From: Lophium mytilinum
Taxonomy: Eukaryota; Ascomycota; Dothideomycetes; Mytilinidiales; Mytilinidiaceae
Direction of reading: 5' to 3'
NCBI GenBank assembly: GCA_010093605.1
Contig: MU004185.1
Location: forward strand, 25,213 to 89,212
DNA length: 64,000 nucleotides
The translations under genes were made by a program, and so were the position numbers. The notes beneath the pieces were generated by a model, which was not told the origin of the DNA, ran no database searches, and saw nothing but the letters and a program-made list of their open reading frames with translations. Positions 12,031 to 22,496 of the stretch are shown here, one piece after another. Positions within the stretch are counted from its first letter, which is position 1; the number at the start of each line of letters is the position of its first letter.

Positions 12031-13962
12031 ATGCCCACCGGAATGCTCTCCCAGCTCGTCCCTGGAGAAACTATATCGCAGCGCGTAGCGCGCCGACATA
12101 GGGCGGAACGCGGCGAGAAGAAGAAGCGCCCAGAAGAGCATGGTCAGGAGGAACTGGAAGACACAGCTAGACTCAAGGATCGCAACTCCCGACGCCCTCA
12201 CTCGGATAGTGAGGACGCCCTGACACCACACGAATCATTTGCCACCACCGAAGTATATGCCAACAGTCCTGTCCAGGCACCATCCACATCGCAGGCGAAG
12301 AAACACAAGAAACCCAGTGGTCTTACCAAAAAGCAGCGACGAAAGGCGGAGAAGGACAGGCGCAAATCAGAGGCAAAGAAAGTAATGTTAGGGGAGCGAA
12401 AAGTGCGCGAGCTGGAGAAGCGAAAAGAGCGCGAGCTGGAGAAGCTCGAGCGCGTTCGGAAGGAAGAAGCAGCCAGCCTTGCTCAAGACTCCATGTTGGG
12501 GTTCAAATGCACTGTTCTATCTTACGGCTCAAAGTATGGCTCTTTGGGTCCAGTGCCATCTCTCTCTTTCGACGTCTCTGACGTTGAGCTGCCCGACACC
12601 ACATCACAACACGTTACTGAATTCGGTGGAGCCGGCCTCAGAGACGCACTACTAAACTTCATCGTCTCGTACAAGGAGAACCGCAGTGTTTTCAGGGAAA
12701 TGTATAAAGCTGCAGCGGCAAGGATTCAGAGCGCGGCGCTAGCCGCAGAGACAGCCAAGACGAGCTTTTCGATTGCGATTCAAGATACAATTGGAAGGCG
12801 TAGTAGCGTTGCTTTTGCGCAAAAGCTCGGAGAGAGACTCGAGGTGGAGGATGGGTGCGTAGTGACTATCGTGCACAGGGATCTCATGATTCTGGGCGGA
12901 AGGAAGAGAGTTCCATGCGTATATTTCATGACCGCGAAGGGCTGCTATCGTGGGGACTGTTGTCCATTTTCCCACGACGCGCAGTACATTGAAGCAGCAA
13001 AAGACATGCTGTGCAAGAATTCCCTGGTCACAGGTGGTTGCAAGTACGGAAACTCTTGTGTCTTCTCCCACGACCTTAACCACGTCGCCCAGGAACATCA
13101 AGCGAGGCAACCCAGCTGGCGTCAAGCTGATGAGCAGATACCAACCGGAATCCCGAACACACTAGCATACAGTGCGACCCAGGCGCCATGGTCCAGAGAG
13201 CGGAAACCCAAAGAGGAAGAGGGTAAGGGGAACGAAGCCGAATTGCTCAATGCGAAGTCTCCTGCGAGCTGGTCAATGGATGGCATCTTCTGCGCCATTA
13301 CGTCATATGGCTCCCACTTTGGTCCGCTGGCGAACTCTCCATCTCTCGGTTTCCCTGTCGATGACATCCTCGTATTCCCGACTGCCCTTGCAAAAGGCCT
13401 CAAAACAGGCATGTCCGGTTTAGTTCAGACTGCGGTGTGGGGGCGCGAGTACAATGTTCGACGGTTCGAAGGTATCTACCAGAAAGTTAAGGCAGTCGTC
13501 GAAAAAGAAGGCTTGAAAATGGTGTCTGGGACTATCTCCATTGCTCTCCGGGGTCAAGTCGGAAGGCAGACAAGTGTAGTCTTTGCGGAAAAACTTGGGG
13601 AGAGGTTGCGGGAGGATGGATGTATCGTGAAAATTATGCACCGAGATATCGAGACATCATCTTCGCTGTACAGAAAGGGTACACTGACCACCAACTTTTA
13701 CAAGAAGTTGAGATTACTGGACAATAGAGATCATCAGATGGTCCTGAAAGTATCTTCGGATAACAGGAAGGCTTGCGATACGAGCGACGAATCCGATACG
13801 AGATCTTCATCCTCTGACGGCTCCGAGGACAAGCGCTCTGACGACGATGGACATGGGCGTTCGAAGTATCCCATGGATATGGACTTGGTATCCGACTTCG
13901 GGACGGGTGACGGAGGATGGGACCAAGATGCGTGGTCACAGTATCGCAGAATAGTTCGTTGA
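12031..13962 (+). CDS. CCCH zinc-finger protein with two RapZ C-terminal-like domains
   Basis: Single exon, 643 residues from the ATG at 12031; the frame is open upstream without an ATG. The order is a Lys/Arg/Glu-rich helical N-terminus (to about 155), a RapZ-C-like domain (about 158-284), two CCCH fingers (about 296-315 and 328-347, both C-x8-C-x5-C-x3-H), a linker, a second RapZ-C-like domain (about 419-539), and an acidic Ser/Asp tail. The RapZ match rests on shared landmarks in both copies: an opening SYGSxxG, a Phe-Asp/Pro-Val strand, a helical region with Arg and Tyr, then GR-x-x-SV-x-FA-x-KLGERL ending in HRD. Bacterial RapZ has SFGFKHG, GCTGGKHRSVYIAEQL and a terminal histidine in the equivalent places and uses this domain to bind small RNA and an aminosugar phosphate. 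Here the GCTGG part is changed in both copies (DTIGRRSSV; GQVGRQTSV). RNA binding is an inference from both domain types. Confidence 0.78.
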   Translation: MPTGMLSQLVPGETISQRVARRHRAERGEKKKRPEEHGQEELEDTARLKDRNSRRPHSDSEDALTPHESFATTEVYANSPVQAPSTSQAKKHKKPSGLTKKQRRKAEKDRRKSEAKKVMLGERKVRELEKRKERELEKLERVRKEEAASLAQDSMLGFKCTVLSYGSKYGSLGPVPSLSFDVSDVELPDTTSQHVTEFGGAGLRDALLNFIVSYKENRSVFREMYKAAAARIQSAALAAETAKTSFSIAIQDTIGRRSSVAFAQKLGERLEVEDGCVVTIVHRDLMILGGRKRVPCVYFMTAKGCYRGDCCPFSHDAQYIEAAKDMLCKNSLVTGGCKYGNSCVFSHDLNHVAQEHQARQPSWRQADEQIPTGIPNTLAYSATQAPWSRERKPKEEEGKGNEAELLNAKSPASWSMDGIFCAITSYGSHFGPLANSPSLGFPVDDILVFPTALAKGLKTGMSGLVQTAVWGREYNVRRFEGIYQKVKAVVEKEGLKMVSGTISIALRGQVGRQTSVVFAEKLGERLREDGCIVKIMHRDIETSSSLYRKGTLTTNFYKKLRLLDNRDHQMVLKVSSDNRKACDTSDESDTRSSSSDGSEDKRSDDDGHGRSKYPMDMDLVSDFGTGDGGWDQDAWSQYRRIVR

Positions 13963-15204
13963 CTGTAAAGATCATGGAGGTGTTATCATCCTCTCGTGCG
14001 CCTTCCCTATTCGCTCCTGCCAACGGTCAAGTCTCTGCCTCCTTTGTAAGTCAACCAATACCTTCTACGGCATCTGCAAAAGATAGCTGGGCGGCGAAAT
14101 TTCCTAGCCAACGGCGTAGATGTTGCAATGAGCGTATAATACTGCTACTTCTCTTTGAGAGGATAGTTCACTACAGGCCCGCTGCGATATCTACGTGAGG
14201 CTTTCAATTCTATTCACAAAAAGCCATACGTGTCAAAATCATGCTCTCAACTTTCCGAAACTTGCGCGCCCAATGTCCATGCTCTCTTAACGCTCTTCAA
14301 CCTGATGCTACAAGTGTCATTAGTATGCGATGATCTCTAGGCATGGGAATAAGGTATCTGGTTTGAAGCTGATCACGAACCCTTTTCCTAGGAAGGGACA
14401 TTGGCGCAGGCTATTTCTGAGCAGAGAAAGCTTCTAATCGCCTAAGTGGAAAGCTCAATTAACAAGAGCTTAACACTTTCCTACAGGACCCTAATACACT
14501 CGTCTCTAGCACCTTAGATGAGCTCATGAGTAGCCCCAGCTACACCGATTTTTTAGTATTATTCAGTGTGACGAGCAATACTACGGTCGGACCAAATCCA
14601 CGTACAGTCGCTGGCTCGTTCTTGAACTAAAGGATTATTTCCACTTACGTCTACCTCGATCAAAGTGAGATTGCAACGACCTCTAGTGTTAGTATGCATT
14701 GTTATCAGTTCTGCCAGAGGAACTCTCTCTTCTTAACTCATTGTGTATAGCCGAGTCGGCGTTGTATATATGTGTCACCTTCATCGAAACATTGTAGGCA
14801 TCATCTTCACTCTAAATCTCTGAGAACTAGATCCGTAAACACAGCTAGACCCACAAACGCTACTAGTTCTCCACACTTCACTAAGTTTCAAGGATCAAGT
14901 GAGAATCTACGGAATTTATTTAGATAGAACTAGTATGAACCAGTCGGGTAGTGACTTTCCCCGATCGGCAAGTAGTGATGAGATTCCTCATGCATGCAGC
15001 ACTCGTCTTCCAGGACTCGGGTGTCTCAGTATCCAATGATGATGTTTAGCTCGAGAAAGGACCTGCACGAACAAGAATCAACCGCACATCGAAAACCTTG
15101 GCGCTTGCAAGGAAAAACTCCTGGCCGCCTTTCAGGCATTCGTCGAGCCTGTAGTGCTCGATGACTTTGCGGGCACTAGCAGACAAACCCGTTACTACCG
15201 CAAT
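13963..15204. other. Intergenic region
   Basis: Normal composition. No frame longer than about 90 codons with recognisable content. Around 15043-15204 the frame of the next gene is open but lacks an ATG, so an unseen upstream exon is possible. Confidence 0.5.
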
Positions 15205-15807
15205 ATGCTTCTTCGCCACACAGGAATCGGCCAAAACTCAAAAGAAGTAGACCAAGTTGCTCGTGTACTACCTGTGCCTCGTGTACTACCTGTGCCTCGT
15301 GTACTACCTGTGCCTTCCGGGCTTGAACTTTTCAGTCGTTCTATCCGCGCTCGCGCTTTCGCTATGCGCGAGATTGAGGGCATGACCCCCAGATGGCTAC
15401 GAAAGCAAAAATCCAAACGCGTAGATTGTATTGCCGAGGTTTTCATCCGAGAGATGCAGGCACTGATTTATGACAAAGCCGTGTCTGACATGAAGCAAGG
15501 CGACTTTGGTAAGCCTGTGTGGGCTGACCTCGAACAAGTTTATAGGGGATTTGGACCCGTTGTGGGCTGGCTAGGCGTGTTCTCCTCGGCATCGCTGCGG
15601 CCCTTGGAGACTGTCACAGAAGCCTGCGAGATTCCTGCAAGTGATCCCCAGTGCTACATATGCTTTGAGGATATGAAGAAGGGTACTCATCATGCACTTC
15701 AGACGTCGTTTTTTCACTTTTTCGGCGCCGAATGCTTAGCGAGTTGGTGCCGTAAGAGCCCAGCATGCCCTATGTGTATGGGACCCTTGAAAATGCTCTT
15801 GTGCTAA
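15205..15807 (+). CDS. Divergent RING-like protein with LPVPRV repeats
   Basis: From the first ATG in frame (15205) the product is 200 residues. The frame is open upstream to 15043 without an ATG, so the true start may lie in a missed exon. Near the N-terminus a perfect three-fold 18-bp repeat encodes RVLPVP. The C-terminal third is RING-like: CYIC, then HFFGAECLASWC, then CPMC. Compared with the other RING genes nearby, the cysteine expected before the first histidine is not in place (SFFHFFG), so zinc binding may be incomplete. The HxFGxxCLxxW core matches the family at 18650-26048, making this a probable distant relative. An E3 ubiquitin-ligase role is possible but weaker here than for its neighbours. 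Confidence 0.6.
   Translation: MLLRHTGIGQNSKEVDQVARVLPVPRVLPVPRVLPVPSGLELFSRSIRARAFAMREIEGMTPRWLRKQKSKRVDCIAEVFIREMQALIYDKAVSDMKQGDFGKPVWADLEQVYRGFGPVVGWLGVFSSASLRPLETVTEACEIPASDPQCYICFEDMKKGTHHALQTSFFHFFGAECLASWCRKSPACPMCMGPLKMLLC
15262..15315 (+). repeat. Perfect 18-bp coding minisatellite, three copies
   Basis: CGTGTACTACCTGTGCCT occurs three times head to tail with no mismatch (15262, 15280, 15298) inside the RING-like gene. Each unit adds Arg-Val-Leu-Pro-Val-Pro. Perfect identity suggests recent expansion. Confidence 0.95.
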
Positions 15808-17055
15808 GACTCTCACACATTATCTAAGCGGTCAGGCATCCCATGCTGCTTATGCTACAGAATTGACGATGATCAGGTGCCCTGGCATCGCCTTGGAATC
15901 GATAAATGCAGCCTTTTTCTCCCCACAATTTCCCCCAACTTTACTTTTTTGATTGCCGAGATGTTAGAGGGTTACCGACATGATTATTGGTTTCGATTAT
16001 CTACATCTAACTGTACATAGATATACTAAATTTCATGCACGTAAGAAACTCCCTCTTCCAGGTTGAACATCTGCTATAGTGCGAAGGTTCTTGCCCGCTG
16101 CCTTTGGTGAAACAACAGCCTGAATCCTCTTTCAACCTGGTAAGGTTCGACACCAAATTTTTTTAGCTCACACGATCGGCATCTTGTTGTCTATTCAGAA
16201 ATCTGTGGAAGACGAGCTTGGACACGATGCTCAGCCCATCAATCAGATCCAGGAGGCCGACGGCGTCCATACTGGACAGCACAAGGCTTTCGGAACCGAC
16301 CCTGGAGCCCACGTCGATTCTTCATGCCCCTCATCTTGGCTGGTCCCGCTAATGGCCAAGTGGCGTGGGGAGTTAGATAAACGTATCTAATACTGTTTGG
16401 CTTCACTAGCCTTCTTAGAAGAATCAGTCTACCCGAATAAAAAATCAGACAGCCATTCGATTTGCCTATAATTTGGTAATAAACTCCCGCGGTGCCACTT
16501 TTGGCGGCCTCTCTGGGCGTTCTCGTGGTGTTGCTGTACTCCTCTCCTATTCTATCTAGCCATGAAGAGCTTTGGCAAGTTATAGTCTTTCTATAACCCA
16601 TAGGCAATGCTCTCTCAACTTCCGTGGTCGGTTCCGTACTTACGAGTACGTACAAATGCCCACGGCCCCACCTTTTCCTCAAAGGTTTGTGTCATTTTGT
16701 ATACTGTTATCTCTTTCGTCTGCCATTGTATCGGCATGTGCCCTTTTCAACATCAATAATCCCACGAATGTGTTGCGCCATAGTAGTGTTTCGCAGAGGT
16801 CTAACAATGTAATTCAATGGACAATGATTCGAGGGCTTAGTCAGGTGATTCCCTATCACTACCCAGAATTAGAATTCATGATGAAGCATTGTTAGGACAC
16901 ATTCACGTCGAATCTTATAAAGGACCCCTACCTCGCGTTGCTTCTTTACGTACGAGTTCTCTCAAATACTCACTACCACCAACCACTTGACCCCACAACA
17001 ATTCACACACCAAGGCACACCCCTTCTCGACCCGCAAGCTACAGAACTTATCAAG
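15808..17055. other. Intergenic region
   Basis: No frame here looks like a gene. The longest plus frame (16572-16895) lacks motifs and has no usable splice partner. The region ends with the leader of the gene starting at 17056. Confidence 0.5.
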
Positions 17056-17919
17056 ATGGCACACCGACTTGACCCCCCGAAGTGGAACGTGACCCACTTC
17101 GACAACAAGTTCCCTGAGGCGTCCTCACAACATATCCCTAAAAATATCGAGAAGAAAGACACTGCCACTAGTCCTGTACCAAGCCGAACCGAAGTTCTGA
17201 CGACAGAGAACTTCAGTTCGCCGAGTGGCCAGGGTCATGAAGTTGAAACGGGACACAGCCACGCCAGCCAACTCTTGCGTCTCCACGCCGCTATTCGGGA
17301 GCTGAGAGGCTTCAAGAAAGGTCGCCGTGAGTTTCTTAAGAAGTTCGGAGAAGATGAACAAGTCAGCAAAGATACGAAAGCACTGGCTGCTAAGATATTA
17401 CACATCGACTGCACACTAGGTTTCGCCGGAGCGACTCTGACCCACGAAATGATACAGGACCTCCTCGCCGAGACTACCAGCCTGGTGGCAATCGAGAAAC
17501 AGGTGATGGTTGTGCTCGAACGCGCCATGAACGAGCGAGATGTCGACGAGTCCCGTGAAATGGAGGCTGTCTCGGCTCGCCCCGCCCTGGGTACGAAGTG
17601 GAAAGCAGAGGAGGAACGCCTCCAGCAAAATCGGCTTCCGCCATCGCAGCCTGAGACCTACGAGGTCTGTTTTCAATGTCTTATGGACACGCTCCAGGAA
17701 CTCCGTGAGGACGCTAATCGCCGAAGACTTCTCCTCGAGGTATTCGACTTCGCCGCCCAGTACCGAGCCCAAGCCGTAATCTCCAAGTCAAATATGAACA
17801 TGCTGATCCGCCGCGTCAAGCTTTCAGGAGAAGGTATGGCTGTGAGCCAACTGAACAGGCTCCTAGCTGATGCGCTTGAATTGACCAGCACAAAGCCAGC
17901 TGACTCCCTGGCCGAGTAG
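17056..17919 (+). CDS. Hypothetical helical protein
   Basis: Single exon, 287 residues from the ATG at 17056 (MAHRLDPPKWNVTHFDNKF). The frame is open a further 23 codons upstream, but only to a TTG. I do not recognise the family. The N-terminal 80 residues are polar and probably disordered. The rest reads as alternating amphipathic helices rich in Leu, Glu, Arg and Lys, with a cysteine pair (CFQC) near residue 205 that has no partner, so it is not a zinc finger. There is no signal peptide or membrane segment. It sits between RING-type genes, which is the only context clue. Even charge distribution and lack of internal stops over 288 codons support a real gene. Confidence 0.55.
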   Translation: MAHRLDPPKWNVTHFDNKFPEASSQHIPKNIEKKDTATSPVPSRTEVLTTENFSSPSGQGHEVETGHSHASQLLRLHAAIRELRGFKKGRREFLKKFGEDEQVSKDTKALAAKILHIDCTLGFAGATLTHEMIQDLLAETTSLVAIEKQVMVVLERAMNERDVDESREMEAVSARPALGTKWKAEEERLQQNRLPPSQPETYEVCFQCLMDTLQELREDANRRRLLLEVFDFAAQYRAQAVISKSNMNMLIRRVKLSGEGMAVSQLNRLLADALELTSTKPADSLAE

Positions 17920-18649
17920 CCTGCATTGGAAATCACTCACTAGTTCAACGATGTGAATTGGGAGGAGCCTCGACGAGAGGGTTCTGATAGTCCTCCGGTT
18001 AGCCCACGTGCTGTCCCTAAGCATGAGTAGGCATTTGCGTTTGATTGGTTGTGACAGGGTCAATAGTCGAATCATTTTCAAGGTACGGTATCTACTTAGG
18101 GCGGAAGTTTGGTTAACCACATGGTGATGAGCTGATTTGCTCTTGTACGCTGCGCATAGTCTTGTGGGGTACGAACCACTCATGGGAAAGCAGCTTCTGC
18201 TGGTCAACGCACGCAATATATACGAAAGATTGATAACGCAGTTAAAAATATTAGACACCTCCTACCAAAATACAGCAAGTCCCTTTTCTCAGCACACGTC
18301 TGCATGCTCGCGAGGCATAATAATCTTCATACAGTGTACGAAACGTGAACGCCCATAATAGGTACATTTTTCCGGGAGAGGCAACCTCAGCTACGAGCTA
18401 AGGGATATATTTATTATGAGCTTCAAGTCTTAGCTAGCTACTCTCCAATACCATGACCACCTTCCTCAAGCATAAGCCTCCAATTTCGTGGACCAAAAAA
18501 CACTAATTCGTGAAAAAGAAATATTCACTTTCCGAAAGCTATCTTGGGGCGCAAGCCCCCGTTCCGAGCCTCAATTCCAACGTTGAGTGGCGGAGGTCTT
18601 GCTTTAGGACCATCGGTTATCAGCCATCCTTCATGGCTTCTTCCTTCAG
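17920..18649. other. Intergenic region between convergent genes
   Basis: Contains the 3' ends of the plus-strand hypothetical gene and the minus-strand RING gene. No further gene or structured repeat seen. Confidence 0.5.
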
Positions 18650-19254
18650 TCAATCTGCTTCATTGATCTGAGCGATTATTCGCCCCACCTCCTCACGCCC
18701 CGCCTCCGATACACTCCCATCGTTCTTAATCTCCTCAAGCGCTCTCAAAAGTAATCGCCTAGCCTCGGGCCCAGCTTCGAGCGTCCTCTGTATATCCTCC
18801 TGGAAAAGCTGGTCGCACTCCTGCTGTGCCTGTACCACGGCCTCCCAGCGTTGGCGAGCTGCTTCTAGAGCTTGCTGAGCTTCATGCACACGACGGAGCA
18901 TGGCCTGCCGATCCACTTCCCCCTCGTCCTCTCCGTACAGTTGCGTCCTGCACATTGGGCCTGCAAGATGTTAGCATACTAGTGTCTCTAGAGAGGGGGG
19001 ATATAGTGAATCATATACTCACACGTGGATACGTTGGGATTGCCGCTTGAAAACCATTCGGTCAGGCAGCTGCGGCCAAATATATGGCTGCAATTTGGAA
19101 CTCCAATGACTTGGACTGGTAGATCATCAGCCCCAAAATCGAACTCCTCGTGGCAAATTGGACATTGTTCGGGCAAGTCTGGATGGTTCGCGTTAACTTG
19201 GACGGTGTTAATCTGCAAGAACTGCAGGGCGTTGCCGGAGAGAGCGGTGGACAT
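18650..19254 (-). CDS. RING-finger protein (paralog 1 of cluster)
   Basis: Two exons: 19254-19023 and 18960-18650, with a 62-bp intron (18961-19022, GTGAGT donor, CAG acceptor) that splits the seventh zinc-ligand cysteine codon after its first base. The product is 180 residues. The RING runs CPICHEEF, then PNCSHIFGRSCLTEWF, then STCPMCR. The position that usually holds the fifth ligand (His or Cys) is Gly in HIFGRSC, as in the three paralogs downstream. After the RING comes a long amphipathic helix rich in Gln, Glu and Ala (probable coiled coil). No membrane segment. The expected role is an E3 ubiquitin ligase or a RING adaptor; substrate unknown. It is transcribed away from the aldo-keto reductase. 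Confidence 0.82.
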
Positions 19255-19684
19255 TGCTGCAGGATTGGGAGGTTTTGCAGTGACTATGGTTTGGGGGACA
19301 ACGGGTGTTGAGTTTAGAGAGCTGTGTGGCGTGGTGGGTGTGGTGTTGAGGTGGTTGCGGTTGAATAATTTCGTTTGAACTCTTATCTATGTAGGGCTAT
19401 ACTGCCATAGAAGGTGAATGTGGTAAAGGTGAACGCCGAGCGGTAGCGATGCAAGTCAAACAGCGATGAGTCAGATGAGCTATACACAGCGACACGATAC
19501 TGCAGGGAAGAACTTTTATACGGGCTCTTCGAAGGCTCCCTACCAGCGACTTCAAGTAGACTATGCACCAAGGCCTTTAAAAGATACCTTTGGGCGCCTA
19601 TAAAGCAATGCACATCTACTTTTGAGATTAGAGGCTTGCGGAAACTCGTTTTAGCTCCTAGATACTTTCATAGGCACAGAGAAT

Positions 19685-19914
19685 CACGTGCCGTACTATA
19701 GCAAGAATGAACGTCATCCAGCTTCGTACAGTACAAGCGCAGACAATCCGTTGGAAGAAGAAATTTCATATATCTGAGGGACGCAATGAGAAAACCATCC
19801 CATGTACTAGCTTATCGCTTGAGCTATAAGTTCATTCACCGCCTGCACGCCGGAATTTCCGGATTAAGACAGAAGCACGTGTGTCGTGGCTCATACGTAC
19901 GAACTAGTCACGTG
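19685..19914. promoter_or_regulatory. Three CACGTG E-box cores within 230 bp
   Basis: CACGTG occurs at 19685-19690, 19876-19881 and 19909-19914. In fungi this core is bound by bHLH factors of the Cbf1/Pho4 type. The cluster in a divergent promoter is suggestive; function is inferred. Confidence 0.4.
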
Positions 19915-20083
19915 CTATCAAGGTCGGTAGGGGTGGGAGCTGTGAGGAGACGTCGGCGGTTTTAGAGACTCTCAATACGGACAAAGTGGCCATGCTTAAT
20001 ATGTAACAATGAAAGTCACCAAACAGACGTTTGAAAGATAGAGTAGAGCAGTAGAGCAGATAATAATGATTGGTCCACGCCCC

Positions 20084-20111
20084 ACGAGCCGGCGCAGCCT
20101 CATCGGCTCGT
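20084..20111. promoter_or_regulatory. Perfect inverted repeat upstream of aldo-keto reductase
   Basis: ACGAGCCG and CGGCTCGT form 8-base perfect arms separated by 12 bases, 265-292 bases before the reductase ATG. The arms contain CCG/CGG, the half-site bound by many Zn2Cys6 dimers, so an operator is plausible. Confidence 0.45.
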
Positions 20112-20212
20112 AGAGTATTTCCTAATGGGGATAAGTGGGATCATCAGCCCTAAACTCCGCCCGTCGCATGATGAACATGGTGGAGCTTCGGCGATAGCAA
20201 AGTAGTGTAACT

Positions 20213-20230
20213 GCTCGAGTCAACTCGAGC
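20213..20230. promoter_or_regulatory. Second perfect inverted repeat (GCTCGAG-TCAA-CTCGAGC)
   Basis: Seven-base perfect arms with a four-base spacer, each arm containing CTCGAG, 146-163 bases before the reductase start. Together with the repeat at 20084 this is a candidate dimer-binding site. Confidence 0.45.
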
Positions 20231-20375
20231 CGAGAGATTTCGTCCTTTGCTTTGGAGTGACCATAGCTATCGACTTATTTAAGAACCGGAATCATGGTGG
20301 CCATCTCACGTTAGTACTCCACATCCCAGCCGCAAATCTCCATCGCGTCCCCTATCTTATTCTCGTGTATCCATT

Positions 20376-21536
20376 ATGGCTCATAATTTGGCGCCAATCC
20401 GTATTGCGGGCAGACCTGTTGGGCCTACGGGATATGGCTTGATGGGTACGTATGCCTCTTTCGAAAATCTCGAGGAATTTCGAAGACGTGCTGACCTTGT
20501 GGCAGGATTGACCCGCCCTTGGGCGACTACGGGATATTCAGATGCGACCAAAGTCATGAAGACGGCCCTTGAACAGGGTGCCAACTTCTGGAATGGAGTA
20601 AGATCAGCCTGGTGTATTTCTGGCCACTATACTGACGTTGGTAGGGCATGTTCTACGGCACACCAAATGCAAACTCGCTGCAATTGCTCAAACACTACTT
20701 CACCGAGCACCCCGAAGATGCAGACAAAGTTGTGCTTAGCATCAAGGGCGCCTATGATCGAGCCACAAATATGCCTACTGGCAGCCCGGAGGCGGTTCGC
20801 ACGTCCGTCGAAGAGGCTCTCCGAGTCTTAGACGGCACCAAGAAGATCGATGTCTTCCAGTGCGCCCGAGTAGACCCCAAAGTTCCTGTGGAGACCACAA
20901 TCAAAGCTTTGGCGGAGCTAGTTACTGCAGGGAAGATCGGCGGCATTGGTATGAGTGAAGTCAGTGGAGCTACTCTCCGTCGTGCGCACGCCGTGCATCC
21001 AATTGCCGCCGTCGAGATCGAGCTGAGTCTTTTTTCGAATGAGCCTCTCACTAACGGGATCTTGGATACATGCCGTGAGCGTAAGTCGCGTCTTTCTGGG
21101 TGTAAGGGCCCATCAGGATAGCTCTTATATTGATGTTCTCATAGTTGGCGTTCCCGTTGTAGCATACAGCCCACTAAGCCGCGGTTGGCTCACTGGCCAG
21201 TATCGACGCTACGAGGACCTCCCCGAAGCTGGTGCAATGCGCTTTCTACCGCGGTTTCAGCCGGATGTATTTGACCAGAATTTGAAGCTTGTCGAGGCTG
21301 TCGAGACTCTTGCAAAACGCAAGGGATCCACGGTCCCACAAGTAGCCATCGCCTGGGTCCGTCACCAGGGCGCAATTCCTATTCCAGGTGCGACTAAGAT
21401 TGAAAGAGTGGTGGAAAATTGCACAGAAGTGGAATTGTCAGAAAAGGAACAACGGGAGATTCAGCAAATGTTGGACAACTTCCCGATCCAAGGACAGCGC
21501 TATGGTGGGGAACACGAGGCTTTGCTGAATCAGTAG
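20376..21536 (+). CDS. Aldo-keto reductase, pyridoxal-reductase-like
   Basis: Three exons: 20376-20597, 20645-21080, 21145-21536, with introns of 47 and 64 bp; 349 residues. The start MAHNLAPIRIAGRPVGPTG leads directly into the first strand of the barrel. The sequence NFWNGGMFYGTP, formed across the first splice, carries the catalytic tyrosine. The catalytic lysine is in VLSIKGAYD. At the usual active-site histidine position the protein has FQCARVDP, as in yeast pyridoxal reductases (Plr1/YakC group), rather than His. The C-terminal IPIPGATKIERVVENC is the NADP(H) 2'-phosphate-binding loop. The likely activity is NADPH-dependent reduction of pyridoxal or a related aldehyde in the cytosol. Two inverted repeats in its promoter suggest inducible control. 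Confidence 0.88.
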
Positions 21537-21914
21537 GAATGAAGCTGAAGACACGAGACATTGGGGGTATACAGGACAAGATAGCTCCTCCTATCAAATT
21601 TTTCCCATCCCTATTACATATCACCTACACAGTCCTAGTTTTGATCGAGTAATTCGTTGATTCACCGTCTAATCACTCAGCCACGTTCATTGTCCACCCA
21701 CTCCACCCACACAACAGAACACAATGAGAGCATTCACGCAACAATTACCTAGATATATATTCGTGAAACCTTCCCTAAATTGAAGCTCAAAAAGCAACCC
21801 TTAAGAATCACAGACCACACCCCACCTTAACTCCCCAACCATTAGTTGTCTCCGTCACACCACCACCCACCAACCACATCTTTGGTCAACCACTCATCTT
21901 GTGGCCTGATTACC
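21537..21914. other. Promoter and leader of RING paralog 2
   Basis: C- and A-rich sequence (many CACC and CCAC words) of the type common in fungal 5' leaders. No gene seen. Confidence 0.4.
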
Positions 21915-22496
21915 ATGTCTTCCACGATACCCCTCAACTCCACCGAGTTCATCGCCAACAGGCTTACCAATATCGATGCTACCAGCAATGTCGAAGTTCC
22001 GGATAAGTGCCCAATCTGTCACGAGGACTTCAACGCGAGCCATCCCGCTGTCCAGATCACCAACATTCCGGATTGCACTCATATCTTCGGTCGAGGTTGC
22101 TTGATGTCTTGGCTTTCTTCCGGCAGGAACAATCAAAACACGTGCCCAATGTGTCGTCAGCGCTTGTATAGAGAGAGCGGGGATCACTTGGTACCGCGCA
22201 TACCCATCCATCGTCAGTCGCTTCGCAATATCTTGGTGGGCTGGAGTACTCCGGCCGACACCATCGACCGTCTACTTCCCAATCGCGAGGAGCACGATGG
22301 GCAGGGTACCGAAGCCCTCAGTGATGATGCGGAGTTTGCTGGAGTCATTCGACATCTTGTGAGCAATAATGGGGAACGCGAGGGAGGTTTCGAGGCGCTT
22401 TTGCGCGGATTCGACGAGGCTATGGCCCAAGCCGCAGGAAGAGCTGTGCGGGCGAGACAGGCGGGACAGGAGCATTATGAAGAGGACGACGAGTAG
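21915..22496 (+). CDS. RING-finger protein (paralog 2)
   Basis: Single exon, 193 residues from the ATG at 21915 (MSSTIPLNSTEF). An open frame 23 codons upstream has no ATG. The N-terminal motif IPLNSTEFIANRLTNIDA precedes the RING and is shared with the paralog at 23445. The RING reads CPICHEDF, DCTHIFGRGCLMSWL, NTCPMCRQRLY, with Gly again at the usual fifth ligand site. The remainder is acidic and ends in a Glu/Asp tail. It has no intron, unlike the paralogs at 18650 and 25339. A cytosolic or nuclear RING protein of E3 type is likely; partner unknown. Confidence 0.85.
   Translation: MSSTIPLNSTEFIANRLTNIDATSNVEVPDKCPICHEDFNASHPAVQITNIPDCTHIFGRGCLMSWLSSGRNNQNTCPMCRQRLYRESGDHLVPRIPIHRQSLRNILVGWSTPADTIDRLLPNREEHDGQGTEALSDDAEFAGVIRHLVSNNGEREGGFEALLRGFDEAMAQAAGRAVRARQAGQEHYEEDDE

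Larger units (their letters stand above)
19255..20375. other. Divergent intergenic region with E-boxes and inverted repeats
   Basis: 1.1 kb between the RING gene (minus) and the aldo-keto reductase (plus). It holds three CACGTG cores (19685, 19876, 19909) and two perfect inverted repeats listed separately. No gene seen. Confidence 0.6.
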
